DNA of 64,000 nucleotides from Mesorhizobium japonicum MAFF 303099 (GCF_000009625.1 NC_002678.2:496001-560000), one strand, 5' to 3'; shown: positions 9,327-19,044, counted from the first letter of the stretch. Translations and numbers: made by a program. The notes: generated from the letters alone by a model not told the origin.

Positions 9327-10469
9327 TCAGCATCCAAACAGATCGTTCCAGAACACGAAACCCATGAAGCACAAGACCAGAAGCAGACCGGCCCGATAGG
9401 CCATTTCCATCATCCGTTCCGACACCGGCCGGCGAATGACGGCCTCCACCCCGTAGAACAACAGATGGCCGCCGTCGAGGGGGGGAATCGGCAAAAGGTT
9501 TAGAAAACCTATGCCGACGGAGAGCAGCGCGACGAGCTGCACCAGCCATTCGAAACCGAGTTTCGCCGCCTTGCCGGCCATGTCCGCGATCTTGACGGGA
9601 CCGCCCAACTGACACTTGTCCTCGCGCCCGACGGCGAAACGCTGCAAGAACTGGCCGGTGCGCTGGATGACGTGGCCTGTTTCCTCAACTGCCGCCGCAA
9701 CCGCCCCGACCGGCGTGTAGGTGATGAGACGAGGCTGACCGAGTTCCTTGTTGTTGACGACGCCGATCACGGCGACCTTGACCTTGTTGCCGAGCGCGTC
9801 TTGCTGCTCCATCAACTGCGGCGTCGCGGTCACCGTGACTTCCTTGCCGTCGCGCAGCATGACAAAGGTGATGGTATCGCCGGCGCGGCCCGACACCAGC
9901 CGCTGCACATCGCCAAAGGTTTCGACCTTGCTGCCGTCGACACTGACGAATCGATCGCCAGGCTGGATGCCGGCCTTTGCCGCCGGACTGTCTGCCGTGA
10001 CTTCAGCCACCATGGGCTCTGCGACATAGCGCCCATAGGAGGCAAACAGCACGGAAAAGACGACGATCGTCAGCAGGAAATTGAACAGAGGCCCGGCCAC
10101 CACCGTCGCCGCACGCTTCCAGATGGCCTGTGTGTGGAAGGCGACCTTGCGCTCCTCGTCGGTCAGCGTCTCCAGCTCTTCCGACGTGGGCTGGCTGGAG
10201 GTGGCGTTCATGTCGCCGACAAATTTGACATAGCCGCCAAGCGGTATGGCGCAAAGCTTCCAGCGCGTGCCATGCCGGTCATTGAAGCCGATGAGTTCGG
10301 GACCGAAGCCGATCGAGAAGGCCCTGACCCCGATGCCGCACCACCGGCCGACGAGGTAGTGGCCCATCTCGTGGACGAACACCACCACGGTCAGCACGAA
10401 CAGAAACGGCACGAGCGTGCCGAGAAACAAGCCTTCCGTGCTGAAAATCGCGTGAAGAATCCCGTTCAA
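9327..10469 (-). CDS. rseP: RIP metalloprotease RseP (site-2 protease, M50)
   Basis: This 380-residue inner-membrane protease cleaves substrates within the membrane, including signal peptides and, in several bacteria, anti-sigma factors. 'VVVFVHEMGHYLVGR' in the first transmembrane segment is the HExxH zinc site. A PDZ domain follows ('SPAAKAGIQPGDRFVSVDG'), and the C-terminal 'LNLLPIPPLDGGHLLFYGVE' carries the NPxPxxDG-type motif with the third metal ligand. There is one PDZ domain rather than the two of E. coli RseP, with shorter length accordingly. It sits between cdsA and bamA as in many proteobacteria. Confidence 0.95.
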   Translation of the reverse strand: MNGILHAIFSTEGLFLGTLVPFLFVLTVVVFVHEMGHYLVGRWCGIGVRAFSIGFGPELIGFNDRHGTRWKLCAIPLGGYVKFVGDMNATSSQPTSEELETLTDEERKVAFHTQAIWKRAATVVAGPLFNFLLTIVVFSVLFASYGRYVAEPMVAEVTADSPAAKAGIQPGDRFVSVDGSKVETFGDVQRLVSGRAGDTITFVMLRDGKEVTVTATPQLMEQQDALGNKVKVAVIGVVNNKELGQPRLITYTPVGAVAAAVEETGHVIQRTGQFLQRFAVGREDKCQLGGPVKIADMAGKAAKLGFEWLVQLVALLSVGIGFLNLLPIPPLDGGHLLFYGVEAVIRRPVSERMMEMAYRAGLLLVLCFMGFVFWNDLFGC

Positions 10470-10564
10470 CTCATGTCCTCAAATTCTTCCGCTGTCGCCG
10501 TGACTGTGACATCAATCCAGGCGAATCCAAGGCACGCCCGCACCAGATCGTGAAACGACACCGT

Positions 10565-11380
10565 TCAAATCGGAAACAGCCCCTGCGCCGGATGATCGGC
10601 GCCCGCCGAAATCCAGCCAATGACGTATAGGGCAAGAGCCGCCGCGACAAGCCCGTCGACACGATCCATGACGCCGCCATGGCCCGGAATGAGCACGCCC
10701 GAATCCTTGCGGCCATGCCGCCGTTTGACCCAGGATTCGAACAGGTCACCGGCCTGGGCCACAATCGAAAGCGCAAGCGCCACAAGGCCGAGCAAGGCCA
10801 GATTGCCGGCACCGGCGCCTGCTGCCAGCATGACCCCGGCGACAACGCCACCGAAAGCGCCACCGAGCGCGCCGCTGCGCGTTTTGCCGGGCGAAATCGA
10901 CGGCGCCAGTTTGGGACCGCCGACGGCGCGCCCGACGAAATAGGCAAAAATGTCGGTCGCCCAGACGACGGCGAACAGGAACAGGATGGCGACGAGGCCC
11001 GAATGGTCGCCATCACGCAGCAGGGCAAGCGACAGGCCGGACACACTGGCATAGGCAAGACCGCTTACCTCCCATTGCCCGGCCTTGCGAACCAGGGCGG
11101 CAATCGCCGTGACGGCGATCAGAACCACGACAAGCAGCAGCAGCCAGGATGCGGCGAGCCCGGCAATCAAGGCGCCGATGAACACGACGACCAGCGCCTC
11201 CGGCAGGAAACTCAGCCCATTGGCCGCGGCTGGCCGCGACATGCGTGTCCACTCGTAAAAGATCATCGCCGACATGGCTGCGCACAGCAGCCGGAAAGGC
11301 AGGCCGCCAAGCCAGGTCAGGCCAAGGGCGATGACGGCAAGCACGACCGCTGAAATGACGCGGAGCTGAAGGTTGCTCAT
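10565..11380 (-). CDS. cdsA: Phosphatidate cytidylyltransferase
   Basis: This 271-residue integral membrane enzyme makes CDP-diacylglycerol, the precursor of membrane phospholipids. It is highly hydrophobic, and the C-terminal signature is visible as '[20 protein letters not shown]', with the preceding '[16 protein letters not shown]'. The ATG at 11380 overlaps the uppS stop as ATGA, so the two are translationally coupled; the longer frame to 11500 lies inside uppS. No dxr lies between this gene and rseP; the 95-base gap to rseP shows nothing recognisable. Confidence 0.94.
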
Positions 11381-12111
11381 CCCGCTGCCGGTCGCGAAGC
11401 GACGTCTTGCTGGCCCAATCCTCCGAAACGGCGCTCGCGGCCGGCAAATTCGCGCAACGCCTCGGCAAGGTGCTCGCGGCTGAAGTCGGGCCAATAGCAA
11501 GGCAGGAAGACGAGCTCGCTATAGGCGGCCTGCCACAACAGGAAGTTGGACAGGCGAAGCTCGCCGCTGGTGCGTATGACCAGTTCCGGATCGGGAATGC
11601 CTTGCGTGTCGAGACCACCGGCAAAGCTATCGGCGGTGATCGATTCGGCGTCGATTTCGCCGCGCGCGGCGGCCGAGGCAAGCTTGCGTGCAGTGCGGAC
11701 GATTTCGTCGCGCCCGCCATAGTTGAAGGCGATCACCAGCGTCAGGGACTCGTTACGGGCGGTCAGCGATTCGGCCTCTTCGAGCAACCCTCGGATGTCG
11801 GCCTGCAGCCCTGCCCTGTCGCCGATGATCCTGACCCGCACGCCGCTCTGGTGCAGTTCGGCGAGATCACGGCGGATGAACAGCTTCAACAGCCCCATCA
11901 GGTCGCTGACCTCGGCCTTCGGCCGCGACCAGTTCTCCGACGAGAACGCATAGACGGTCAGGAACGAGATGCCGAGATCGGGCGCCGCGCGCACCGTCTT
12001 GCGCAATGCCTCGACGCCGGCGCGATGACCGGCAAGCCTCGGCATGCCGCGCGCCTTGGCCCAGCGTCCATTCCCATCCATGATGATCGCGACATGCGCG
12101 GGCGTTGTCAT
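11377..12111 (-). CDS. uppS: Isoprenyl transferase (undecaprenyl diphosphate synthase)
   Basis: This 244-residue cis-prenyltransferase builds the C55 lipid carrier used for peptidoglycan and polysaccharide export. The N terminus '[17 protein letters not shown]' has the catalytic aspartate and NGRW motif. '[15 protein letters not shown]' and the C-terminal '[20 protein letters not shown]' are conserved family blocks. It lies between frr and cdsA and shares an ATGA overlap with cdsA. Confidence 0.96.
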
Positions 12112-12143
12112 GATCTCGCTTTCGGGTCAGCCGGCCGCCAACC

Positions 12144-12698
12144 CTAAACCTGCATGATTTCAGCTTCCTTGTCGGAAAGCAGATGATCGATGGTGCTGAT
12201 CGTTTCGTCGGTAAGCTTCTGGACCTGGTCCGAACGCTTGCGCTGATCGTCCTCGCTGATCACGCCGTCCTTCTCGGCCTTCTTCAGGAAGTCCATGCCG
12301 TCGCGGCGCACATGGCGCGCGGCGACACGAGCGTTCTCTGCATAGCCGTGCGAGATCTTGACCAGTTCCTTGCGGCGCTGCTCGTTGAGCTCCGGCAGCG
12401 GAATCCTCAGATTGGTACCGTCGACGATCGGGTTGAAGCCCAGGTTGGATTCTCGGATGGCGCGGTCGACCGCGCCGACCATCGACTTGTCCCAGATCGA
12501 CACCGAGATCATGCGCGGCTCCGGTACCGTAACGTTGGCAACCTGGTTGATCGGCATGGTGGTGCCATAGGCCTGCACCTGGATGGCGTCGAGCAGATTG
12601 CTGGAGGCGCGGCCGGTCCGCAGCGAAGCCAGGTCATGCTTGAACGCGGCGATTGCCCCATCCATGCGCCGCTTGAGATCGTCGTACTCACCACTCAT
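12144..12698 (-). CDS. frr: Ribosome recycling factor
   Basis: This 184-residue protein, with EF-G, splits the post-termination ribosome. It matches the near-tRNA-shaped RRF family along its whole length: '[20 protein letters not shown]' at the start, then 'GRASSNLLD', and 'LIIPLPEL'-like '[17 protein letters not shown]' in the middle. Length is normal. It follows pyrH after 109 bases and precedes uppS by 32 bases. Confidence 0.96.
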
Positions 12699-12737
12699 CT
12701 TAGTCTCCTCGACCCGTCTGCCGCGGGTTCACTGCCT

Positions 12738-12752
12738 CGGGGCAAGGCCCCG
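12738..12752. other. Short GC-rich hairpin between pyrH and frr
   Basis: CGGGGC, AAG, GCCCCG: a 6-base perfect stem with a 3-base loop in the pyrH-frr gap. No T-run follows on the minus strand, so it is more likely an RNA structural or processing element than a terminator. Confidence 0.4.
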
Positions 12753-12807
12753 TTCGAGCCTGATTTTCGAAAAGCCGGTTTTCCCGTTCTAGGGATCAGG
12801 CCCCGGA

Positions 12808-13530
12808 TCAATCGTCCGCAACGACCGTACAGCGGCCGCCGCCCCTCAGAATATCGCCGAAACCACCTTTTTCGTGGATCGAATAGACGATTATCGGAAT
12901 GTTGTTTTCGCGCGCAAGTGCAATCGCAGCCGTATCCATGATGGAAAGGCCTCGATTTATGACTTCGGCATGGCTGATGCGCTCGAAACGCGTCGCATTC
13001 GGATCCTTTTTCGGATCGGCCGAATAGACGCCATCGACCTGCGTGCCCTTGAACAGCGCATCGGCACCGATTTCGGCCGCGCGCAGTGCCGCTGCCGAAT
13101 CAGTGGTGAAGAACGGGTTGCCGGTGCCGCCGGCAAAGATCACCACCCTGCCCTGGTTCATGTAAGCGTCTGCCTGGCGTTGCGAAAAACTCTCGCAGAG
13201 TTCTGGCATGGCGATCGCGGACAGCACCACGGCATCGACGCCGATCTTGTGCAGCGAGGTGCGCAGCGCCAGCGAGTTGATGACCGTGGCAAGCATGCCC
13301 ATGTGGTCGCCGGTGACGCGGTCTCCACCCTTGGAGGCGACGGCCACGCCGCGAAAGATATTGCCGCCACCGATGACGACGCCGACCTCGATGCCCAGCC
13401 CGCGGGCCTCGGCGATGTCGGCGGCGATGCGATCCACGACCGAAACGTCGATGCCGAAATGTTGTTCGCCCATCAACGCTTCGCCCGACGCTTTCAGCAA
13501 GACACGTCGGTAGAGGGGCTTCACCGTCAT
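12808..13530 (-). CDS. pyrH: UMP kinase
   Basis: This 240-residue amino-acid-kinase family protein phosphorylates UMP to UDP in pyrimidine synthesis. The N-terminal 'RRVLLKASGEALMGEQHFGI' and 'VGVVIGGGNIFRG' are the phosphate-binding motifs, and 'GTGNPFFTTDSAAALRAAEI' is the PyrH-specific block. I chose ATG 13530, which has GAGGA about 8 bases upstream and gives the standard length; in-frame ATGs at 13551 and 13602 are less likely. It is the first gene of the pyrH-frr-uppS-cdsA run, separated from tsf by three unrelated genes. Confidence 0.95.
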   Translation of the reverse strand: MTVKPLYRRVLLKASGEALMGEQHFGIDVSVVDRIAADIAEARGLGIEVGVVIGGGNIFRGVAVASKGGDRVTGDHMGMLATVINSLALRTSLHKIGVDAVVLSAIAMPELCESFSQRQADAYMNQGRVVIFAGGTGNPFFTTDSAAALRAAEIGADALFKGTQVDGVYSADPKKDPNATRFERISHAEVINRGLSIMDTAAIALARENNIPIIVYSIHEKGGFGDILRGGGRCTVVADD

Positions 13531-13631
13531 CTGGTCCTCGTCATTTTGCATGTGGTTACGCCTGGGCCGGCCGCCCTCGCGCAGGCGCCGCACCCCGAAC
13601 ATTGGCGCGATGCCGAGTTCCGATACACGAA

Positions 13632-13657
13632 GGGCGCCGCGATGTCACGCGGCGCCC
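13632..13657. other. Perfect GC-rich palindrome between the aldo-keto reductase gene and pyrH
   Basis: A 10-base perfect stem (GGGCGCCGCG / CGCGGCGCCC) with loop ATGTCA. It lies between the aldo-keto reductase stop and pyrH, both on the minus strand. No T-run follows, so termination would be weak. It may insulate pyrH from read-through or mark a boundary of the inserted genes. Confidence 0.6.
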
Positions 13658-13690
13658 GACCGGCAAATTGGTGGCAGCCTGCCGGATCGA

Positions 13691-14794
13691 TCAGTCGGTC
13701 GACACGCTGGCCGGCTCGCCCTCGACAAGCACCGGCGACGCATAGCCGGAGGGCTTGTCACCGGTTGCTGCACCGCCTGTGACGCGCGCCTGTATCTGCG
13801 GCCCGAAATAGGAATAGGGGAACGGCGCCGGCGTTCTGCTGACCGAATCCAGCCGATCGCGAAGCGTTGCCGGAATCTCGAAGTCCAGCGCGCCAAGATT
13901 GTCCTGTATCTGGGCAAGCGTGGTCGCACCAAGGATGACGGTGGCAATCCCCGGCTGCGTCGCCACCCAGTTGATCGCGACCTGTGGCATGCCGCGGCCG
14001 AGCTCGGATGCGACCTTTTCGAGTTCGGCCACAATGGCCCAGTTGCGCTCCGTGAATTTCTGGAATCCCGGATGCGTCGAATTGCGGAAACCGTCGAGCC
14101 GGCCGGCGTTTCCGGCCTGAGCCGGGCGATACTTGCCGCTGAGCAGCCCGCTGGCCAGCGGGCTCCAGACCATGATGCCGGCGCCATGGCGCGTGCCGAA
14201 AGGCACGAACTCGTTCTCGATCGCGCGCTCGGCCAGGGAATATTCGAGCTGCAGGGCCGAAACCGGCTCATACCCGCGCAGCTCGGCGATCGCCTGTGCC
14301 CGTCCCGCATACCAGGCCGGCACATCGGACAGGCCGACATGGCGCACCTTGCCCATCCGCACCAGGTCATCAAGCGTGCGCATGACCTCTTCGGCCGGCG
14401 TCAGCCTGTCCCACACATGCATGAGATAGAGATCGATATAGTCGGTGCCCAGCCGTTTCAGCGAAGCATCGACCGCGCGCAAGATGTTCTTGCGGCCGTT
14501 GCCGCCAGCATTCGGATTGCCCGGCTGCATGTTCATGGTGAACTTGCTGGCGATCACCGCGGTGTCGCGCAAACCGCGCTCGGCGATGAACTCGCCAAGC
14601 CAGGCTTCGGCCGTGCCGCCGGTGTAGAGGTCCGCCGTGTCGAAGAAATTGCCGCCTGCCTCGACGTAGGCGTCGAACATCGCGCGGGCGGTGTCCCTGT
14701 CGGCTCCCCAGCCCCATTCCTTACCGAAGGTCATCGTGCCCAGCGCCAGCCGGCTGACCCTGAGGCCACTGTTGCCGAGCGTGTAATAGGTCAT
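13691..14794 (-). CDS. Aldo/keto reductase
   Basis: This 367-residue NADPH-dependent TIM-barrel oxidoreductase reduces aldehydes or ketones; the substrate cannot be told. 'GGNFFDTADLYTGGTAEAWL' carries the catalytic aspartate and tyrosine, 'VIASKF' the lysine and 'IDLYLMHVWD' the histidine of the AKR tetrad. The C-terminal 'VILGATTLAQIQDNLGA' is the cofactor-binding end. ATGs at 14794 and 14800 are both suitable; frames further upstream run into the next gene. It lies 43 bases downstream of a SnoaL-like gene and in the same direction, with a LysR gene divergent to the pair. Confidence 0.9.
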   Translation of the reverse strand: MTYYTLGNSGLRVSRLALGTMTFGKEWGWGADRDTARAMFDAYVEAGGNFFDTADLYTGGTAEAWLGEFIAERGLRDTAVIASKFTMNMQPGNPNAGGNGRKNILRAVDASLKRLGTDYIDLYLMHVWDRLTPAEEVMRTLDDLVRMGKVRHVGLSDVPAWYAGRAQAIAELRGYEPVSALQLEYSLAERAIENEFVPFGTRHGAGIMVWSPLASGLLSGKYRPAQAGNAGRLDGFRNSTHPGFQKFTERNWAIVAELEKVASELGRGMPQVAINWVATQPGIATVILGATTLAQIQDNLGALDFEIPATLRDRLDSVSRTPAPFPYSYFGPQIQARVTGGAATGDKPSGYASPVLVEGEPASVSTD

Positions 14795-14837
14795 GGTCAT
14801 GATCGTCTTCCAATGCTTGCTGGTGAATGCCGTGGCG

Positions 14838-15380
14838 TCACTGGCCCGCCGTGTCATTGCCGGGCGTTGCCTTGACCCAGGGGTTGCCGCGCTCATGCGT
14901 CATATGGAACGCGAAGCCGTCGACCTTCCAGCCGGCGGCGGAGCGCGTCAGGTGATGCTCATAGGTGCCCCAGACTTCCCAAAGCGGGTCGCCATTGCCT
15001 TCCATCCGGTTCCAGGCATAGCCGTTCGAGCGGACCGTCGCCGTATCCGCCTCAAGCACGACCTGGTGATTGGTGCGCAGGTGCAGGCTTGTCTTGCTGC
15101 CCTTGAGATTGCCGGCCCAGGCGCCGATCAGGTCGTCCGAGGCGATGTTGGCCGCCGGCTGCCCGGACAAGCTGCTGAAATCGGCGGTGACCCGATCCGC
15201 GAAATAGCTGCGCGCCAGTGTCCAGTCCTGCGCGTCGACGGCACGGTCGATGGCATCGGCAATCCGGATGACGGCGCGTTCGTCCGCGAGCGCCTGCCAG
15301 CCAGCTGGTTCGGCCCCGCCGGCATCGATCGGCGCCAGTGCCATGCCTGCCGCGAACGTTACGTGCTTCAACGCATTCAT
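14838..15380 (-). CDS. SnoaL-like / nuclear transport factor 2 family protein, probably exported
   Basis: This 180-residue protein has an N-terminal hydrophobic stretch ('ALKHVTFAAGMALAPIDAGG') that may be a signal peptide, followed by a polyketide-cyclase-like (SnoaL_4) fold: 'ADAIDRAVDAQDWTLARSYF' and 'GSKTSLHLRTNHQV'. Such proteins bind or act on small hydrophobic molecules, and the substrate here is unknown. ATG 15380 is supported by AAGGAGAAG just upstream. It is divergent from the LysR gene and upstream of the aldo-keto reductase, which suggests that LysR regulates both. Confidence 0.75.
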   Translation of the reverse strand: MNALKHVTFAAGMALAPIDAGGAEPAGWQALADERAVIRIADAIDRAVDAQDWTLARSYFADRVTADFSSLSGQPAANIASDDLIGAWAGNLKGSKTSLHLRTNHQVVLEADTATVRSNGYAWNRMEGNGDPLWEVWGTYEHHLTRSAAGWKVDGFAFHMTHERGNPWVKATPGNDTAGQ

Positions 15381-15491
15381 GTCTCTTCTCCTTGGTGCCA
15401 TCAGCCAATCGCTGTTGGGGACAATGTGGACCACTGTCTCGGCATCGATAAGATTGCATTGTCTGCAAAGACCATGCGATATCGTTCATGA

Positions 15492-16427
15492 ATGGATCGC
15501 GATCTCCTCACGCATCTGCCTGTCATTGTAGCCGTTGCCCGGCGCGGCGGCTTCGCGCTTGCGGCAGCTGAACTCGGCATGAGCCCGTCAGCGGTCAGCC
15601 ATGCCGTGCGGCTGGTCGAGGAGCGCATAGGCCAGCCTTTGTTCGCGCGTACGACGCGCAGTGTTTCGCTGACCGAGGCCGGCAAGGCGCTGGTGGAGAC
15701 CGCGGCCCCTGCCCTTCAGGATATCGGCGAGCGGATCGATCAAATCCGCAGCGTCAAGGGCAGGCCGTCCGGCCTGCTCAGGATCAACGCCTCCACCATC
15801 GCGATTCCATTGGCGGTGACGCCTGTGGTCGCGGCGATGGCCGAGCGCTATCCGGACGTTACGGTGGAGATTTTCGCCGATCAGGGACTGGTCGACATCG
15901 TCGGCGAAGGTTTTGACGCTGGCATCCGGCTGGGCGAGATGATCGCGCAGGACATGGTGGCCGTGCGGCTCACGCCTCCGTTCAGAACCATCATCGTCGC
16001 CTCTCCTGCCTATATCGGACGCCACGGCCGTCCGCGCAGCGTGGCCGATCTCGCCAACCACAATTGCATCGGCTACCGGCTCATCCGCTCCGGTGCCCTC
16101 TATCGCTGGGACCTGGCCGAAGACGGCAAGGATGTCATCATGGAGACCGGCGGTACGGCCATCGTCACGGATTCGCTTGCCGCGATCGACCTGGCGCTTG
16201 CCGGAGTGGGCCTTGCCTATATGTTCGAGCCGCTGGCGCGCGCCGATCTTGCGGCCGGCCGCCTGGTGCAGGTTCTGCCGCAATCGGCAATCGAGGAACC
16301 TGGCCTTTTCCTCTACTTCCCGCGCCGGGCGGCGATGGCGCCGAAACTGCGGGCCTTTATCGACACCGCACAAGAAATCGGCCGGACATCCCTGCGGACA
16401 TCCGGCCGAAAAACGCTTTCGGAATAA
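15492..16427 (+). CDS. LysR family transcriptional regulator
   Basis: This 311-residue regulator has an N-terminal winged helix-turn-helix ('GGFALAAAELGMSPSAVSHA') and a C-terminal periplasmic-binding-like effector domain. The 111-base divergent gap to the SnoaL-like gene is the likely operator region, as LysR proteins usually control the neighbouring divergent genes. The 3' end of the gene contains an inverted repeat (CGGCCGGA / TCCGGCCG around 16387-16407). It ends 13 bases from the tsf stop, convergent to it. Confidence 0.9.
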   Translation: MDRDLLTHLPVIVAVARRGGFALAAAELGMSPSAVSHAVRLVEERIGQPLFARTTRSVSLTEAGKALVETAAPALQDIGERIDQIRSVKGRPSGLLRINASTIAIPLAVTPVVAAMAERYPDVTVEIFADQGLVDIVGEGFDAGIRLGEMIAQDMVAVRLTPPFRTIIVASPAYIGRHGRPRSVADLANHNCIGYRLIRSGALYRWDLAEDGKDVIMETGGTAIVTDSLAAIDLALAGVGLAYMFEPLARADLAAGRLVQVLPQSAIEEPGLFLYFPRRAAMAPKLRAFIDTAQEIGRTSLRTSGRKTLSE

Positions 16428-16440
16428 AGCGGTAGGAAGT

Positions 16441-17361
16441 TTACTTCTTGACCGCCGCAGCGACTTCCGCCGCGAAATCGGTCTCTTCCTTCTCGATGCC
16501 TTCGCCGAGCGCGAAGCGCAGATAGGCGGTGATCTTGGCCGGCGCGCCGATTTCCTTCTCGGCATCCTTCAGCGCCTTCTCGACGGTGATGTCGGGATTG
16601 AGCACGAAGGCCTGCTTCAGGAGCACGACTTCCTCGTAGAACTTGCGCATCCGGCCCTCGACCATCTTTTCGATGATCGCTTCCGGCTTGCCGGACTGGC
16701 GCGCCTGATCGGAGAAGATCGCCTTCTCGCGCTCGACCGCTGCCGGATCGATCTGCTCCGCCGTCAGCGCCATCGGGTTGGTGGCGGCGACATGCATGGC
16801 GACCTGACGGCCAAAGGCGTTGGCGGCATGTTCATTGCCTGTGGTTTCGATCGCAACCAGCACGCCGAGCTTGCCAAGGCCGTCGGCAACCGCGTTGTGG
16901 ACATAGGTCGCAACCGCGCCATGCGGAACCGTCAGCTTGGCGGAGCGGCGGAAGCCCAGATTCTCGCCGATGGTGCCAACAGCATCCTTGATGGTGTCGG
17001 TCACCGACTTGTCCGAACCCGGATACTTCGCGGCAGCCACGGCTTCCGTCGTGCCATAGGCGAGAGCAACCTTGGCAACGTTGGCGACGATCTCCTGGAA
17101 CGCGGCGTTGCGGGCAACGAAGTCGGTCTCGGAATTGACCTCGACGACGGCAGCTTCGCGCACGCCGGCATCGACGCCGATCAGGCCTTCGGCCGCGGTA
17201 CGGCCGGCCTTCTTGTCAGCCTTGGAGATGCCCTTCTTGCGCAGCCAGTCGACGGCCTCTTCCATGTTGCCGTTCGTCTCGTTCAACGCCGCCTTGCAGT
17301 CCATCATGCCCGCGCCGGTCAAGTCGCGGAGTTCTTTGACCTGTGCAGCCGAAATGCTCAT
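16441..17361 (-). CDS. tsf: Translation elongation factor Ts
   Basis: This 306-residue protein is the nucleotide exchange factor of EF-Tu. The N-terminal UBA-like domain contains '[16 protein letters not shown]', and '[19 protein letters not shown]' is the TDFV motif that contacts EF-Tu. Length is normal for alphaproteobacteria. It follows rpsB with a 110-base gap. Unlike the usual rpsB-tsf-pyrH-frr order, the aldo-keto reductase/LysR group separates it from pyrH. Confidence 0.97.
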   Translation of the reverse strand: MSISAAQVKELRDLTGAGMMDCKAALNETNGNMEEAVDWLRKKGISKADKKAGRTAAEGLIGVDAGVREAAVVEVNSETDFVARNAAFQEIVANVAKVALAYGTTEAVAAAKYPGSDKSVTDTIKDAVGTIGENLGFRRSAKLTVPHGAVATYVHNAVADGLGKLGVLVAIETTGNEHAANAFGRQVAMHVAATNPMALTAEQIDPAAVEREKAIFSDQARQSGKPEAIIEKMVEGRMRKFYEEVVLLKQAFVLNPDITVEKALKDAEKEIGAPAKITAYLRFALGEGIEKEETDFAAEVAAAVKK

Positions 17362-17448
17362 TGTCGCCTCTTTGTTTTAAATGCACCGACGCACCACCGG
17401 TACTCGATGATGCGTCCGTTTAGCGTGCCAAAATATTAGAAAGATGAA

Positions 17449-17462
17449 GGCCGGAACCGGCC
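17449..17462. other. Hairpin in the rpsB-tsf intergenic region
   Basis: GGCCGG, AA, CCGGCC immediately downstream of the rpsB stop on the minus strand, followed in that direction by TTCATCTTTCT. This is compatible with partial termination or processing that sets the ratio of S2 to EF-Ts. Stem length is short, so the call is tentative. Confidence 0.4.
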
Positions 17463-17471
17463 CTCGCCGTT

Positions 17472-18254
17472 TTACGCCTGCGGGGCCTCGGTCGACGGAG
17501 CCGGATCGAGCGCCGGCTCGACCGGGGCTTCGACCGAAGCGCCGATATCGACGCCGAGCGCGCCCTGCTGACGGGCGATGCCGTCGATCGCAGCCTTGGC
17601 GATCAGGTCGCAATAGAGTTGGATGGCGCGGGCCGCGTCGTCATTGCCGGGGATCGGGAAGTCGATCTTGTCCGGATCGCAGTTCGAATCGATGATGGCG
17701 ACCACCGGAATGCCGAGGCGCTTGGCCTCCAGGATGGCGATCGCTTCCTTGTTGGTGTCGATCACGAACATCAGGTCAGGCGTCGAGCCCATGTCCTTGA
17801 TGCCGCCGAGCGCCTTGTCGAGCTTCTCGCGCTCGCGGTCGAGATTCAGGCGCTCCTTCTTGGTCAGGCCCTGGGCCTCGCCGGCCAGCATCTCGTCGAG
17901 CTTGCGCAGGCGCTGGATCGAATTCGAGATCGTCTTCCAATTGGTCAGCATGCCGCCGAGCCAACGCGAATTGACGTAGTACTGGGCCGAACGCTGCGCC
18001 GCATCGGCGACGATGTCGGACGCCTGGCGCTTGGTGCCGACGAACAGCACGCGCCCGCCCTTGGCGACGGTGTCGGAAACCTGCTTCAGCGCCTGGTGCA
18101 GCAAGGGCACCGTCTGCGAGAGGTCGATGATGTGGATGTTGTTGCGGGCGCCATAGATGTAGGGCGCCATCTTCGGGTTCCAGCGGTGGGTCTGGTGGCC
18201 GAAGTGAATGCCAGCTTCCAAAAGCTGGCGCATGCTGAAATCAGGCAGAGCCAT
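17472..18254 (-). CDS. rpsB: 30S ribosomal protein S2
   Basis: This 260-residue protein belongs to the small ribosomal subunit. '[20 protein letters not shown]' near the start and '[14 protein letters not shown]' are conserved S2 blocks, followed by '[12 protein letters not shown]'. The last 30 residues after '[15 protein letters not shown]' are a low-complexity A, P and E-rich tail. ATG 18254 (MALPDF) has AGGA at the proper distance, whereas the ATG six bases upstream is too close to it. A good promoter lies about 130 bases upstream. Confidence 0.97.
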   Translation of the reverse strand: MALPDFSMRQLLEAGIHFGHQTHRWNPKMAPYIYGARNNIHIIDLSQTVPLLHQALKQVSDTVAKGGRVLFVGTKRQASDIVADAAQRSAQYYVNSRWLGGMLTNWKTISNSIQRLRKLDEMLAGEAQGLTKKERLNLDREREKLDKALGGIKDMGSTPDLMFVIDTNKEAIAILEAKRLGIPVVAIIDSNCDPDKIDFPIPGNDDAARAIQLYCDLIAKAAIDGIARQQGALGVDIGASVEAPVEPALDPAPSTEAPQA

Positions 18255-18383
18255 TCTCATTTTCCTTTCCGGTTAGCCTCCACGGACACAGGCATTTTTG
18301 GACTTCAGTCCTCGAACGCCACCGGAGGTTTCAGCCGGATTTCTCCCGGGCAGACACCAAAGTCCGTGTGTGGAATGAGCGCG

Positions 18384-18412
18384 CATATAGAGGGGAAGCG
18401 CGACAAACGCAA
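18384..18412 (-). promoter_or_regulatory. Candidate promoter of rpsB-tsf
   Basis: Read on the minus strand, TTGCGT (18407-18412) and TATATG (18384-18389) are separated by exactly 17 bases. The leader to the rpsB ATG is about 120 bases, enough for an S2 autoregulatory RNA structure, but I could not identify one by eye. Confidence 0.6.
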
Positions 18413-18432
18413 GCGGGGCGGTGTTTTACCGC

Positions 18433-19044
18433 TCAGCGTGCGGCAATCAGCGCTCCGGTGCCGATCATGGCGCTGCCGGCAAACCGGTTCATCAGCCGCA
18501 TGCGCTTCGGCGTCCTGAACCAGCCCGAAGCCCGGCCCGCAAGGGCTGCGTAGACCCCCATGGTCAGGATATTGACGCTGATGACGGTGGCCACCACCAG
18601 CAGGCCATCGACGAATGTCAGCGTGTCGAGGTTGAGGATCAGCGGCATGATCGAGGCGTGGAACAGGATCGCCTTGGGGTTGCCCAGCGCAATGGACGCG
18701 CCGAGGAAGAAGGACCGGGACAATCTCGCCTCACCCGTCCGCGGCTCATTCGATTGCGTGGCCGAGGCGCGCCACATCCTGATGCCGAGAAAGATCAGAT
18801 AGGCGGCGCCTGCATATTTCAGCAGGAGAAATATCCATTCGAATGTTTGCGCCAGCGCCACAAGGCCGAGCAGCGCCAGAGTGACCAGCACGGCATCGCC
18901 GGCGGCAACCCCGACACCGGCCATGAAGGCGCGAAGGAAACCGCGCGACACACCATTGGTGATGACCGTGAACATCGCAGGCCCCGGCGTGGCGGCGGCG
19001 AGTGTGACGGCGGCGCAATAAGCCAGAAATGCCGTTGGTGTCAT
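18433..19044 (-). CDS. LysE family amino-acid exporter
   Basis: This 203-residue integral membrane protein has the LysE/RhtB pattern: 'AAVTLAAATPGPAMFTVITN' (the TPGP motif after the first helix), 'GVSRGFLRAFMAGVGVAAGD', and a later 'GNPKAILFH'. About six transmembrane helices are expected. Family members export amino acids or analogues; the substrate is not evident. ATG 19044 overlaps the stop of the DUF4031 gene as ATGA, so the pair is translationally coupled. Confidence 0.9.
   Translation of the reverse strand: MTPTAFLAYCAAVTLAAATPGPAMFTVITNGVSRGFLRAFMAGVGVAAGDAVLVTLALLGLVALAQTFEWIFLLLKYAGAAYLIFLGIRMWRASATQSNEPRTGEARLSRSFFLGASIALGNPKAILFHASIMPLILNLDTLTFVDGLLVVATVISVNILTMGVYAALAGRASGWFRTPKRMRLMNRFAGSAMIGTGALIAAR

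Noticed and set aside
16378..16420. Inverted repeat at the 3' end of the LysR gene as a terminator
   Set aside because: It lies inside the coding sequence, its loop is long and no T-run follows on either strand.
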